Shown here: piece by piece, positions 43,407 through 53,244 of the stretch
Layout: each line of letters opens with the position of its first letter
How positions within the stretch are numbered: position 1 is the first letter of the stretch
DNA from: an uncultured Roseivirga sp.
GTDB lineage: Bacteria; Bacteroidota; Bacteroidia; Cytophagales; Cyclobacteriaceae
DNA length: 64,000 nt
Direction of reading: 5' to 3'
NCBI GenBank assembly: GCA_947493005.1
Contig: CANLOY010000005.1
Coordinates: forward strand, 124,001 to 188,000
Notes under the pieces: model-generated
What the model was told of the DNA's origin: nothing
What the model saw: the letters and a program-made list of their open reading frames with translations, nothing else
The model's database searches: none
Position numbers and translations under genes: made by a program

Positions 43407-44087
43407 TTAATTGATATTCAGTGAATCTTCCGCTGTTAGCTCATATATGAGCTCTCTATCGAAGCCTTTACCTGACTCAAAACCTCTCTGAACTTTTCTG
43501 ATTAAATCTGTTTCTAAAAACTCTTGAAGCTGATGCTTATGAAAAGTGATATAAACATCATAGAAACCGTCATTGGGCTCTAGTTTGGTAGGTTTGTAGT
43601 TATATTGGAAGCTATTGGGCGAGACATTGACCGAGTCTCCATTAACATCTACGACTTTCCATAAGTAATATTTATACTCCGATATTTCTTCATCATTGTA
43701 CAAATGATAAATGTCGTCAACCTGAGGTTGTTCCAGATATTCGGCATATGCTTTATTATCGATGTTTCCCTGAATAGTAAAATACGCAATCAAAAGAATA
43801 ATCACCCCAATACCTGAAAACATGTACAAGGGAAAATTTACCTTTGATTTTAATTGCTTAGCCAGAGACCTGACCTCTTCAGAAACTTCTTTTGGTTTAC
43901 TGGCATGTTGACAATTATCACAAATGATTTTGAGACTCTTGCGATATGGGAATAGAGGTATCCAGAAAATATGGAAGTAGGAACCATAAACCACAATATG
44001 TGTTGACTCGTGACCGCAATTAGTACATTGATGACCGTTAAAAGGAGCCTCTTTAAGGGACTTAGAGTTCCATCCGTAAATTACCAT
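43407..44087 (-). CDS. zinc-ribbon membrane protein
   Basis: A 226-aa protein. The N-terminus (residues 18-70) has a zinc ribbon made of two Cys pairs (CTNCGHES and CDNCQH) flanking a YFHIFWIPLFPY segment, the layout of zinc-ribbon_15/DUF-type proteins. One membrane helix follows at about 95-112 (MFSGIGVIILLIAYF). The C-terminal half is a polar extracytoplasmic domain (EISEYKYYLWKVVDVNGDSV). Function unknown. Confidence 0.75.
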   Translation of the reverse strand: MVIYGWNSKSLKEAPFNGHQCTNCGHESTHIVVYGSYFHIFWIPLFPYRKSLKIICDNCQHASKPKEVSEEVRSLAKQLKSKVNFPLYMFSGIGVIILLIAYFTIQGNIDNKAYAEYLEQPQVDDIYHLYNDEEISEYKYYLWKVVDVNGDSVNVSPNSFQYNYKPTKLEPNDGFYDVYITFHKHQLQEFLETDLIRKVQRGFESGKGFDRELIYELTAEDSLNIN

Positions 44088-44353
44088 AGTATTAGATTAA
44101 GGTGTTATAATTTATGATTATTCTTAATCAGTACCAAGGTTTTACCAGATAGTTCTTAAGGTGAGTCGGTCAAATCCTTGCTTTAAGTAAAGTTTTTTTA
44201 AACAGGTGAGCAGTTATTGAGTCAGCTCAGTTGTTGATGATTGTTTACTTGTAATACACCTGACATTAATTATTTATCCTGTTAGACAGGGGAACTAATA
44301 GTTGAACATGGGACTTATTACTGCCTGTTTATTTTTAATTTTGCGCCAAAGAT
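44088..44353. other. intergenic region before the glycosyltransferase operon
   Basis: There is no gene in the 266 bp. It holds a TAATTTTG box (44336-44343) of the -7 type 10 bp before the TTG start of the glycosyltransferase gene, implying a very short leader. No -33 element at 19-21 bp spacing is seen. No hairpin was found. Confidence 0.4.
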
Positions 44354-45055
44354 TTGAGCAAGTCAGAGTTACCAAATATTAAGGTTGTTATTCCGGCATT
44401 CAACGAGGAAAAGTCTATTGCTCATGTGATCAATGATATTCCAAAAGATTGGGTGCAAGAAGTCATTGTGGTAAACAATGCTTCTAGTGATAATACGGTT
44501 GAAATAGCCAGTAATGCGGGTGCCACTGTCTTAACCGAGGTAACTCCTGGTTATGGAAACGCCTGCTTAAAGGGTCTTGAATATTTAAATAAAGAGGGAA
44601 ATAGGCCAGATATTCTGGTTTTTATGGATGGGGATTATTCGGACTACCCTGAACAGTTACCGGAATTGGTGAAGCCTATTATGGAAAATGGCGAGGATAT
44701 GGTTATTGGTTCCAGGGCTTTGGGTAGTCGGGAAGGTGGATCAATGACTTTTCCTCAGGTATTCGGAAACTGGTTGGCAACGACATTGCTCAAATTGTTT
44801 TACAAGGTCAATTATACGGATCTGGGTCCCTTTCGGGCCATCAGGTTTGATAAGCTCATAGAATTGAATATGAAAGACCGTACTTATGGTTGGACGGTCG
44901 AAATGCAATTGAAAGCTGCAAGACACAAATTTAAAACTGCTGAGGTTCCTGTAAACTATAAAAGGAGAATCGGGGTTAGCAAGGTGTCCGGAACGGTCAA
45001 AGGAACTTTTATGGCAGGTTATAAAATCCTGTATACGATTTTTAAGTATTTGTAA
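44354..45055 (+). CDS. family 2 glycosyltransferase (dolichyl/polyprenyl-phosphate sugar synthase-like)
   Basis: A 233-aa cytosolic-face enzyme. The GT-A core starts KVVIPAFNEEKSIAHVI, with FMDGDYSDYPEQL (DxD-like metal site) and GSRALGSREGGSM. The wording and GPFRAIR are like DPM1-type synthases that load a sugar on a polyprenyl phosphate. The start is TTG (no earlier in-frame ATG). It shares one base (TAATG) with the next gene, so the operon is tightly coupled. Confidence 0.88.
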   Translation: MSKSELPNIKVVIPAFNEEKSIAHVINDIPKDWVQEVIVVNNASSDNTVEIASNAGATVLTEVTPGYGNACLKGLEYLNKEGNRPDILVFMDGDYSDYPEQLPELVKPIMENGEDMVIGSRALGSREGGSMTFPQVFGNWLATTLLKLFYKVNYTDLGPFRAIRFDKLIELNMKDRTYGWTVEMQLKAARHKFKTAEVPVNYKRRIGVSKVSGTVKGTFMAGYKILYTIFKYL

Positions 45056-46542
45056 TGTATTGGCTAGAACTTTTAGTGCTTATTCTTTACACTGGGGCTT
45101 TGTCCTTTATTTTTATCTACAGCTTATCGCAGTTGAATCTGGTATACATATACCGTAAGGCAAGAAGGAAAAATGCTATTGCTAAATCTGCTGAGATCTC
45201 TGAAGATTATGAATACCCTATGGTGACAGTTCAGTTACCTGTTTATAATGAACTCTATGTTGTAGAGCGTTTGATAGATGCAGTTTCTGCATTTGACTGG
45301 CCAAGAGACAAGTTAGAGGTTCAGGTACTGGATGATTCAAATGATGAAACCGTTCAGGTAATAGCCGATAAAGTTAAAGAATGGCAGGATAGAGGCATTG
45401 ATGTGGTCCAAATCAGAAGACCTGAAAGAAAAGGTTTTAAAGCTGGGGCGCTCCAATATGGGATGTCAATGGCAAAAGGAGAGTACATCGCTATTTTTGA
45501 TGCTGATTTTATTCCTGAAAAAAGTTTCCTAAAAAATAGTGTGCCGCATTTTGAGCAAGACGATAAAATAGGTGTTGTTCAAACAAGATGGGGGCACATC
45601 AATGAGGAATACTCCATGCTGACCAGGCTTCAGGCGTTTGGTTTAAATACCCACTTTTTTGTCGAACAGAATGGACGTTCGCAAGGAGGACATTTTCTTA
45701 ACTTCAATGGTACCGGTGGGGTATGGAGAAAAGCTTGCATTGAAGATGCCGGAGGGTGGAAAGCTGATACTTTAACTGAGGATTTGGATTTGAGTTACAG
45801 AGCGCAACTTAATGGATGGCGAATATTCTATACACCGGATGTAGTAGCCCCTGCTGAACTTCCTGCTGCAATGAGTGCTATTAAATCTCAACAGTACCGG
45901 TGGACAAAAGGAGCTGCAGAGACAAGTATAAAGCTTTTGCCGAAAGTGCTTAAAGCGCCTCTTTCATTGAGTACTAAGTTTCATGCTACTTTTCATTTAC
46001 TGAATTCGGCTGTATTTATATGTATTGTTATTACTGCCTTTTTAAGTGTTCCTGTTCTGTTTATTAGAAACATTTCTGATAGTTGGCAAACACTGATGGA
46101 TATCTCCATGATATTTCTGATGGGCTATGTATTCCTTATTATTTTCTACTGGAATGGATTCAAGCATAAGCGAGAAGGTTTCTGGAAAACTGTTAAAGAC
46201 TTTGTTCCACAAATGTTTATGTTGCTATCTGTATTCCTGGGGTTAAGCGTTCACAATGCGGTAGCTGTATTTGAAGGATTGATTGGAAAGAAGACACCTT
46301 TCGTGAGAACTCCAAAGTTCAATATCACCGACAAAAACGGTTCATGGAAGGGTAACAAATACTTTAAGAAAAAAATCAATCCTCTGACCGCGTTAGAAGG
46401 ATTTCTGAGCCTATATTTTATCGGAGGGCTGGGTATGGCATTTTATTTCAATGATTTTGCCCTACTTCCTTTTCACTTACTGTTGAGTTTAGGATTTTTG
46501 CTGGTGTTCTACTACACTGTACAGCATACCCGACATGCTTAA
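45055..46542 (+). CDS. processive-type membrane glycosyltransferase (cellulose synthase-like)
   Basis: A 495-aa inner-membrane GT2 enzyme. N-terminal helix, then the catalytic domain: VTVQLPVYNELYVVERLIDA, VLDDSNDET (first Asp), FDADFIPEK (DxD), LTEDLDLSYR (TED) and QQYRWTKGA (QxxRW). Four further helices follow (about residues 320-490). The QxxRW motif usually marks processive synthases or ceramide-glucosyltransferase-like enzymes, so the product is either a polysaccharide or a glycolipid. It is the middle gene of a three-gene operon. Confidence 0.92.
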   Translation: MYWLELLVLILYTGALSFIFIYSLSQLNLVYIYRKARRKNAIAKSAEISEDYEYPMVTVQLPVYNELYVVERLIDAVSAFDWPRDKLEVQVLDDSNDETVQVIADKVKEWQDRGIDVVQIRRPERKGFKAGALQYGMSMAKGEYIAIFDADFIPEKSFLKNSVPHFEQDDKIGVVQTRWGHINEEYSMLTRLQAFGLNTHFFVEQNGRSQGGHFLNFNGTGGVWRKACIEDAGGWKADTLTEDLDLSYRAQLNGWRIFYTPDVVAPAELPAAMSAIKSQQYRWTKGAAETSIKLLPKVLKAPLSLSTKFHATFHLLNSAVFICIVITAFLSVPVLFIRNISDSWQTLMDISMIFLMGYVFLIIFYWNGFKHKREGFWKTVKDFVPQMFMLLSVFLGLSVHNAVAVFEGLIGKKTPFVRTPKFNITDKNGSWKGNKYFKKKINPLTALEGFLSLYFIGGLGMAFYFNDFALLPFHLLLSLGFLLVFYYTVQHTRHA

Positions 46543-47863
46543 TAAAACTTCTCCTTGGGTAAGTCTGGCATATGTCTTAACGGGCGGCCTGACTTTTTAC
46601 ATTGGCTACTTTGTACCAAGAGAAGATACGTGGCTTTTGCTAAGCCTTTACACGGCACTATTTGCTGCTGTAATGGTCATAATCAGAAATACGGCTTCCG
46701 AAGATACTGATCTTGGATACTACTGGGGTATTCTTTTAAGGCTTCTGCTAATTGCTTCGTTGCCCAAACTATCAGATGATTTTTACCGGTTTATATGGGA
46801 TGGAAGGCTTCTGTTAAATCTGGAAGACCCATATAAATATCTGCCTGCACACCATTTGGGTCAAGGACTAACTGGCATAACAGAGTCGTTGTATGAAAAG
46901 CTCAATTCGCCAGACTATTTCACGGTTTATCCGCCTCTGAATCAAGTGCTCTTTTTTATAGCAGCACTATTTTCTCCTGGTTCTGAAATCTGGTCTGTAG
47001 TAATATTAAGGATAATCATTATAGTATTCGAATTTGGTAATGTATCGCTTATCAGGAAGTTGCTAAGGCATTATAACCTTCCTCAATCGTATGGTTTGTT
47101 TTATGCGCTTAATCCATTGGTTATTCTAGAGCTTACAGGGAACCTTCATTTTGAAGGGATAGTGATATACTTCTTATTACTAGCCGTATGGTATTATGAA
47201 CAAGGAAAACTTCATAAATCTGCCGTTTTCTTTGGTTTGTCAGTAGCCACTAAGTTTTTACCACTGATCTTTTTACCCTTGTTACTTAAAAGGATTGGCC
47301 TTAAGAAAACAATGATATATGGCTTGATTGTAGCTGCAACGCTTGCTATTACTTTTCTGCCCTTGATTAATACAGCTCATATCTGGGCCATAAAGGACAG
47401 TATGGAGTTGTACTTCCAGAAATTTGAATTCAATGGAAGTATTTATTACCTGGCTAGGTGGTATGGCTTTGAAACGGATGGTTATAACATAATTGAAAAA
47501 TCAGGTAAATGGATGATGTATGCTACTTTAGTCAGTATCATACTTTATTCATTGTTGGCAAAGAAAAAGGACTGGCCAAGGCAAATGGTTTGGGTTTGGA
47601 CACTTTATCTGCTTTTTGCTACCACAGTTCATCCATGGTATGTAATTCCGCTTTTGGCACTCTCAGTTTTTTCAAAAGTACGCTTCCCAATGCTATGGTC
47701 GTATTTGATTTTTCTTACCTATTTCAATTATGGCGGAGTAGAATATACGGATACTATTGAAGTGGTAATTATTGAATACAGTCTGGTGGCTGTTATTGCT
47801 ATTTGGGAAGCCTTTGGTGGTAGTGCAAGAAGGCTTTTCTTTAGTAAAGAGGCTACTAATTAA
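46535..47863 (+). CDS. GT-C-type mannosyltransferase-like membrane protein
   Basis: A 442-aa polytopic protein with about ten helices. The early motif DDFYRFIWDGR and NLEDPYKYLPAHH are like polyprenol-dependent GT-C enzymes (PIG-M/DUF2029-like) that use the lipid-linked sugar made by a DPM-type synthase. It overlaps the cellulose synthase-like gene by 8 bp. Its 3' end overlaps that of the convergent GNAT-like gene by 8 bp. Confidence 0.85.
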   Translation: MLNKTSPWVSLAYVLTGGLTFYIGYFVPREDTWLLLSLYTALFAAVMVIIRNTASEDTDLGYYWGILLRLLLIASLPKLSDDFYRFIWDGRLLLNLEDPYKYLPAHHLGQGLTGITESLYEKLNSPDYFTVYPPLNQVLFFIAALFSPGSEIWSVVILRIIIIVFEFGNVSLIRKLLRHYNLPQSYGLFYALNPLVILELTGNLHFEGIVIYFLLLAVWYYEQGKLHKSAVFFGLSVATKFLPLIFLPLLLKRIGLKKTMIYGLIVAATLAITFLPLINTAHIWAIKDSMELYFQKFEFNGSIYYLARWYGFETDGYNIIEKSGKWMMYATLVSIILYSLLAKKKDWPRQMVWVWTLYLLFATTVHPWYVIPLLALSVFSKVRFPMLWSYLIFLTYFNYGGVEYTDTIEVVIIEYSLVAVIAIWEAFGGSARRLFFSKEATN

Positions 47864-48983
47864 GCTCTAGCCTGTAGGTAATGTGTTTCTTAGAAGGAAC
47901 TGCACCAAGGCCTTTGTGAATTGCTATCATCTTATCATTGAAATCGCCTACCCAACTCAATTCTACTTCATTTACTGGAGTGTTTTCGATAACAAATAGG
48001 AAGGATTTATAAGTAATTATTGATTCCAGACCTATGCCTTGAAATTTAGGATGTGTTCCCATAACCACTACGCGTACCCTGTCGATAATGTTCTTACGTT
48101 TTAAAGACAGAAACCTTAGCTTGTTGATTAGGTTAAGTTTGCCATTGAATTTTTTGAAAATCTGGTTTACGTCTGGTAGAGACAGTACAAAACTGGCGGG
48201 CTCACCATTCACATAGGCAAACTGGATAAGGTTAGGTTCAAGAACAGGCTTCATCTTGTTGAAGGTCTCTAAAACGTAATCTTTTTTTATGGGTGTAAAG
48301 TTTTCGAACTCGGCCCAGGCAGCATTGTATATGGCCATAAAGTCCTCGGCATATTTATCTATTCTTTTGGGGTCGAATGCTTCGGTGGTAATACCAGGCT
48401 TTCTCTTCTGAATGTATTCCGCGATTTTAATAAAACGTGGGCTCAATCCTTCTTTAAGATAGAACTTGTTTGTCATTTGTTCCATCTTGGTTTTGAAGCC
48501 ATATTTTTCGAAAAATCCCTGATAGTAAGGAGTGTTATAGGCCATTCCATAAGATGGGGCGGTGAATCCTTCAACTAAAAGTCCCCAGTACTGGTCGTTC
48601 TCACCAAAATTGATAGGGCCATCTACACAGTTTACTTTTCTCTCTTTCAGCCATTCTTTTGCGGTATCAAATAGAAGTTTGGCAGCATTATAGTCTTCAA
48701 TGCACTCGAAGAAGCCTATTCCTCCAATACGTTTATCACCATAGTTGGCCTTTTTCTCATTAATAAAAGCCGCAACCCTACCGATTAATGAGCCATTTCC
48801 GTCTTTTAATATCCATCTTTCGGCTTCACCATGATTGTAGAAAGTGTTCTTTTTAGGGTCAAAAACTCCTTTAATGTCGGTGTCTAATGGACAAACCCAT
48901 TCCTTGTCATCAGCATAGATTTTACGTGCAACCTCTAGAAACTCGTTGGCACCTTTACTATCTACTACTTTAAAAATCTGCAT
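47856..48983 (-). CDS. GNAT-like protein, double-domain
   Basis: A 375-aa cytosolic protein. The ATG at 48981-48983 is chosen (MQIFKVVDSKG), ten codons inside the longest frame. Two similar halves can be seen. The N-terminal half has NEKKANYGDKRIGGIGFFEC and GPINFGENDQYWGLL. The C-terminal half has the acetyl-CoA-like loop MGTHPKFQGIGLESIITYK and VGDFNDKMIAIHKGLGAVPS, typical of the GNAT fold. Family members are of unknown substrate; some sit with fatty-acid or polysaccharide genes. It converges on the glycosyltransferase operon. Confidence 0.75.
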   Translation of the reverse strand: MQIFKVVDSKGANEFLEVARKIYADDKEWVCPLDTDIKGVFDPKKNTFYNHGEAERWILKDGNGSLIGRVAAFINEKKANYGDKRIGGIGFFECIEDYNAAKLLFDTAKEWLKERKVNCVDGPINFGENDQYWGLLVEGFTAPSYGMAYNTPYYQGFFEKYGFKTKMEQMTNKFYLKEGLSPRFIKIAEYIQKRKPGITTEAFDPKRIDKYAEDFMAIYNAAWAEFENFTPIKKDYVLETFNKMKPVLEPNLIQFAYVNGEPASFVLSLPDVNQIFKKFNGKLNLINKLRFLSLKRKNIIDRVRVVVMGTHPKFQGIGLESIITYKSFLFVIENTPVNEVELSWVGDFNDKMIAIHKGLGAVPSKKHITYRLELN

Positions 48984-49070
48984 GTTGCGTTTGCCCTTGA
49001 AAAGATTTAGCAAATAAATCTGATTATTTGCAATCCGTAAAACAGATGTGCATTTTTTTTATCTGGAGGG

Positions 49071-49466
49071 TTATAGAAGTCCCTTAGACCTTAGGTCTTT
49101 GAAAATGATTTTATCGACATGAGAAGTCTTATTCATTTCTTCAAATTCCAACCATTCAAGCTCCTCTATTTCAGCGGAAGCTTTCAGTTTACCCTCATAA
49201 TTACCACTGTAACAAGTCATTTTTACAATGATTCCTTCCGCATGCCCATGTGCTTGGGCAGAAAAAGTACCATAGTAATCGAGTGACTCGATTTTTAAAT
49301 CCACACTGAGTTCTTCCTGGATTTCCCGTATTAATGCTTCACTATCACTTTCACCATCCTCGCGTTTTCCTCCCGGTATATAAAAGGCTTCTTTTCCTTT
49401 GCTACGAGCAACGAGAATCTTCTTCTCCTTAATTTCAATCCATGCGAGTTTGTCTATTATTTTCAC
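49071..49466 (-). CDS. NUDIX hydrolase
   Basis: A 131-aa cytosolic nucleoside-diphosphate-X hydrolase. The NUDIX box is complete: GGKREDGESDSEALIREIQE with ELSV (GX5EX7REUXEEXGU). It is a minimal single domain. The substrate cannot be told from sequence. The small membrane protein gene starts 30 bp away, divergently. Confidence 0.9.
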   Translation of the reverse strand: MKIIDKLAWIEIKEKKILVARSKGKEAFYIPGGKREDGESDSEALIREIQEELSVDLKIESLDYYGTFSAQAHGHAEGIIVKMTCYSGNYEGKLKASAEIEELEWLEFEEMNKTSHVDKIIFKDLRSKGLL

Positions 49467-49496
49467 TTTTATTTTAAATTATTATATTTAAAGAAT

Positions 49497-49727
49497 ATGA
49501 ATAAGTTCAACTGGAGAAGGTATAAAAATTTTAATACCATTTATTTACTAGGAGGTGCAATAACCTTTCTATGGCTCTCTATTAAAACTTCTTACTATCT
49601 GTTTGGCTCCATTTCTACTGTAAAGACCTTTATAATCGGGCTGATATTCCTCTCCGTTTTTGGAGGTCTCAGCTACATCTGTTACAAAATAGCAATGGAT
49701 AACAGAAAAAAACCTGAAGAAGGTTAA
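49497..49727 (+). CDS. small two-helix membrane protein
   Basis: A 76-aa protein with two hydrophobic segments ([16 protein letters not shown] and [20 protein letters not shown]) and polar ends ([21 protein letters not shown]). No family recognised. It overlaps the end of the convergent mutase gene by 4 bp. Probably real from its composition and placement. Confidence 0.6.
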   Translation: MNKFNWRRYKNFNTIYLLGGAITFLWLSIKTSYYLFGSISTVKTFIIGLIFLSVFGGLSYICYKIAMDNRKKPEEG

Positions 49728-51847
49728 GACTCTTCTTGAAGCATTTTTTCTAATATCTCCTGTGCAGCTTTTGCTATTACAGTTCCCGGCCCGAATACTG
49801 CTGCAACACCAGCATTATACAAGAAGTCATAGTCTTTTGGAGGAATCACTCCACCGGCAATTACCATAATGTCTTCCCTTCCCAATTTCTGTAATTCTTC
49901 AATTAGCTGTGGAATAAGCGTCTTATGACCAGCTGCTAAACTAGAAGCGCCAATCATGTGAACATCGTTTTCGGCTGCTTGCAAAGCTGTTTCGGCTGGT
50001 GTTTGAAACAAAGGCCCTATATCAACATCAAAACCAAGGTCAGCAAAGCTTGTGGCGATTACTTTGGCACCACGATCATGACCATCTTGCCCCATTTTTG
50101 CAATCATTATTCTAGGTCTACGCCCGTCTAATTCAGCAAATTGGTCGGCTAACGCTCTTGCTTTAATAAAGTCTTTGTTTTCTTTCACTTCGCTTGAATA
50201 TACGCCAGAAATGGTTTGTGTAACAGCTTTGTGTCTTCCAAATGATTTTTCCATGGCCGAAGATATCTCACCCAGTGATGCTCGTTTGCGAGCAGCTTCA
50301 ACGGCAAGTTCCAATAAGTTACCTTCTCCTGACTCAGCACATTTGGTAAGCGCCTCCAAAGCTTTTTCAGTAGCGGATTGATCTCTTTCGGCTTTCAGTT
50401 TGGCCAATCGTTGAAGTTGAGCTTCTCTAACTGCCGTATTGTCAACCTCTAGCAAATCTATATCGGTTTCTTCATCTACCTGATAACGGTTGACACCTAC
50501 TATAATGTCCTTGCCTGAGTCGATTCTGGCTTGTTTCCTTGCGGCAGCTTCTTCTATTTTCATTTTAGGCAGGCCAGCTTCTATTGCTTTGGCCATTCCT
50601 CCCATTTCTTCAACTTCCTCAATAAGTTTCCATGCTTTTCTAACGAGCTGATCTGTTAGAAATTCAACATAATAAGAACCTCCCCAAGGATCAATTACTC
50701 GATTAATGCCAGTCTCTTTCTGTAAGTAGATTTGTGTGTTTCGGGCAATTCTAGCAGAAAAATCTGTTGGCAAGGCAATGGCCTCATCCAAAGCATTAGT
50801 ATGCAATGATTGTGTATGGCCCAAAGCCGCAGCAAGTGCTTCCACACAGGTACGTGTTACATTGTTGAAAGGATCTTGTTCAGTTAAACTCCACCCCGAA
50901 GTCTGACAGTGTGTTCTCAATGCCATGGATTTAGGGTTTTTTGGATTGAACTGTCTTACAAGCTTGGACCAAATCAACCTTCCAGCCCTCATTTTGGCAA
51001 TTTCCATGAAGTGGTTCATGCCTATAGCCCAAAAGAATGATAGTCTTGGTGCAAATGCATCTATATCTAAACCAGAAGCAACTCCAGTTCTCAGGTATTC
51101 CAGACCATCGGCCAAAGTATAAGCCAGTTCAATATCGGCTGTGGCACCGGCTTCTTGCATATGGTAACCAGAGATACTGATCGAATTGAATTTAGGCATA
51201 TGCTTAGCCGTGTACTCGAAAATATCTCCAATAATCTTCATGGATGGAGGAGGAGGGTAGATGTACGTATTTCTAACCATGAACTCTTTCAGAATGTCAT
51301 TCTGAATAGTTCCACTCAATAGCTCCTTGCTTACTCCTTGTTCTTCTGCAGCTACAATGTAAAATGCCATGATTGGAATTACGGCTCCATTCATAGTCAT
51401 AGAAACAGACATTTTATCTAATGGAATCTGATCGAACAGCACCTGCATGTCCAGTACAGAATCTATAGCAACCCCTGCTTTCCCAACATCTCCAACTACT
51501 CTTGGGTGGTCAGAGTCATAGCCACGGTGTGTAGCTAAATCAAATGCTACTGAAAGCCCTTTTTGGCCTGCTGCCAGATTTCTTCTATAAAAAGCATTAG
51601 ACTCTTCAGCGGTAGAAAAACCGGCATATTGCCTAATGGTCCAGGGTCTTACGGTATACATTGAACTGTATGGCCCACGTAAGTAAGGTGGGATTCCTGC
51701 AGCGAAATCCAGATGCTCGGCATCCTTAATGTCTTCTTTGGATATGTTTGGTGGCACGGTAATACCTTCTCCGGTTTGCCATTCAATTAAATCAGGAGAA
51801 GTCTTTTCACTTTTTGTTACACTTAACTTGCTTAAATCTGGTCTCAT
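49724..51847 (-). CDS. mutB: methylmalonyl-CoA mutase, large (alpha) subunit
   Basis: Adenosylcobalamin-dependent enzyme interconverting succinyl-CoA and (R)-methylmalonyl-CoA. The 707-aa protein has the TIM-barrel part ([36 protein letters not shown]) and the C-terminal B12-binding domain with [10 protein letters not shown] (about residue 580; His is the cobalt ligand). The small subunit gene precedes it with a 4-bp overlap (ATGA). MeaB is encoded 14 kb away. Confidence 0.96.
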   Translation of the reverse strand: MRPDLSKLSVTKSEKTSPDLIEWQTGEGITVPPNISKEDIKDAEHLDFAAGIPPYLRGPYSSMYTVRPWTIRQYAGFSTAEESNAFYRRNLAAGQKGLSVAFDLATHRGYDSDHPRVVGDVGKAGVAIDSVLDMQVLFDQIPLDKMSVSMTMNGAVIPIMAFYIVAAEEQGVSKELLSGTIQNDILKEFMVRNTYIYPPPPSMKIIGDIFEYTAKHMPKFNSISISGYHMQEAGATADIELAYTLADGLEYLRTGVASGLDIDAFAPRLSFFWAIGMNHFMEIAKMRAGRLIWSKLVRQFNPKNPKSMALRTHCQTSGWSLTEQDPFNNVTRTCVEALAAALGHTQSLHTNALDEAIALPTDFSARIARNTQIYLQKETGINRVIDPWGGSYYVEFLTDQLVRKAWKLIEEVEEMGGMAKAIEAGLPKMKIEEAAARKQARIDSGKDIIVGVNRYQVDEETDIDLLEVDNTAVREAQLQRLAKLKAERDQSATEKALEALTKCAESGEGNLLELAVEAARKRASLGEISSAMEKSFGRHKAVTQTISGVYSSEVKENKDFIKARALADQFAELDGRRPRIMIAKMGQDGHDRGAKVIATSFADLGFDVDIGPLFQTPAETALQAAENDVHMIGASSLAAGHKTLIPQLIEELQKLGREDIMVIAGGVIPPKDYDFLYNAGVAAVFGPGTVIAKAAQEILEKMLQEES

Positions 51848-52983
51848 TGAATAGCTGGTTTAGATTCAACAAATGACTCAATATTCACTTTATTTAAGCC
51901 ACCTTTAGATTCAATTTCTTTTAGAACCTCGAAGGTTTTCTGAACAAGCTGGGAAGTGGTGGTTTCTATATAATATGATCCTGCCGCGGGATCTGTATTC
52001 TTGTCGAGATAAGACTCTTCCTTAAGTATGTTGGATATGTTTCTGGCCATTCGTTCGGCAAGTGGTTGGTTACCTTTGAATACACTGTAGAATGGTTTTA
52101 TGGATAGTGCATCAGTGCCACCGACAATTGCGGCCATGGCTTGTGTAGTCGCATAGAGCATCAGGCTATGTTTGTCTTCAATATCCAGATTCCAGTCTTG
52201 TGATGAACTGAACAGTGTAACTTCTGGATTCTCAATTCCATAAACATTTCCAAGCTGTGTAGTGCTTTGTCTTATCGCACGATGCTTCGCAATCTCTCCG
52301 AAGTAATCATTGGTCAAACTTGTGTTGAATGCCAGACAGTTAAAAGCCTTCTCAGGCCCTAATCCTTCACGATCAATTAGGTCGATTAGAGTAGCTAACT
52401 GAACAGCAATTTGACTAGGAGTTTCTACCACCTTTTGATTGGCTGAAATAACACAAGTTTTAATGCCTGCAGATTCAGTTTGAAAGTGTACGCCATTTCC
52501 GTTAATGAAGCCTGAAACCTGATTTAAATCTGCACCGATGTTTTTGAGGAATAAAAGGTAGGCTTCAAACAAAGAATTGGTTTGGAGCTCTTCAGATTCA
52601 AAAGATATGCTGCAGTACTGAGCTTTGATGTCTTTTAAAAGTGTTTCGAAATGGGGAAGTGTTTTTAACTGAAAAATCAATCCGTTAGCTCCATTTTCAA
52701 GGGCTTTAAGGGCATCATCATTAGACTGAATTTCATTGTCTACCGCAATTGTTTGATAATTTACCCAATACCTGTTTCCAAAAGCTTCTGGATTATTGTG
52801 AATATTGGATAAGTCTGGTAATGACTCTGGTAAATCTTCTTTTGTATAAAAAGGTTTGCCTTCCAGCCCATGGTTTTTCCAAAGTAAATCTGTTAGAGGT
52901 TTCCCCTTAAGATCATTGATTAACTTAGTTTCCCAGGTTGCGGCTGTCTGCGGTTCAAAATCTGCAAACAATTTTTCCTTCAT
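51844..52983 (-). CDS. mutA: methylmalonyl-CoA mutase, small (beta) subunit, short form
   Basis: Structural partner of the catalytic large subunit. It has 379 aa and consists of the TIM-barrel part only: [20 protein letters not shown] and [14 protein letters not shown] at the start, [21 protein letters not shown] near the end. The family's usual small subunit is about 600 aa with a degenerate B12-binding domain; here it stops right after the barrel. The stop overlaps the large subunit ATG, so the short form looks genuine, not a frameshift. Confidence 0.9.
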   Translation of the reverse strand: MKEKLFADFEPQTAATWETKLINDLKGKPLTDLLWKNHGLEGKPFYTKEDLPESLPDLSNIHNNPEAFGNRYWVNYQTIAVDNEIQSNDDALKALENGANGLIFQLKTLPHFETLLKDIKAQYCSISFESEELQTNSLFEAYLLFLKNIGADLNQVSGFINGNGVHFQTESAGIKTCVISANQKVVETPSQIAVQLATLIDLIDREGLGPEKAFNCLAFNTSLTNDYFGEIAKHRAIRQSTTQLGNVYGIENPEVTLFSSSQDWNLDIEDKHSLMLYATTQAMAAIVGGTDALSIKPFYSVFKGNQPLAERMARNISNILKEESYLDKNTDPAAGSYYIETTTSQLVQKTFEVLKEIESKGGLNKVNIESFVESKPAIQ

Positions 52984-53037
52984 CTCCTTAGCTTTAATTG
53001 ATGCGAAATTAAGATAAATATTGCTGCGAGAATACTT

Positions 53038-53137
53038 TTATCCATAGTAGGTATCAAGGGTATTGGGAAGTCTCAGAGGGGGTTAGAATACTTATCCACA
53101 AAACACATGTGGATAACCTGACCTCGAGTGGGGAAAA
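53038..53137. promoter_or_regulatory. DnaA-box cluster upstream of dnaA (possible oriC or autoregulatory site)
   Basis: Two perfect DnaA boxes face each other: TTATCCACA (53092-53100) and TGTGGATAA (53108-53116), 7 bp apart. A near-box TTATCCATA is at 53038-53046, and a weak TGGGGAAAA at 53129-53137. An A/T-rich stretch (about 53158-53195) follows before the dnaA start. The boxes are certain by match; whether this is the replication origin or only dnaA control is open. Confidence 0.6.
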
Positions 53138-53244
53138 CTATTTTCTCTTCTAAGCTCTAATCATCTTTTAAGTTCATTGATTTTTTATCACTTTTGTTTC
53201 CCGCCTTTAGAAAAAAGTATACGCCTAAGAGCATTTGAGATTTG

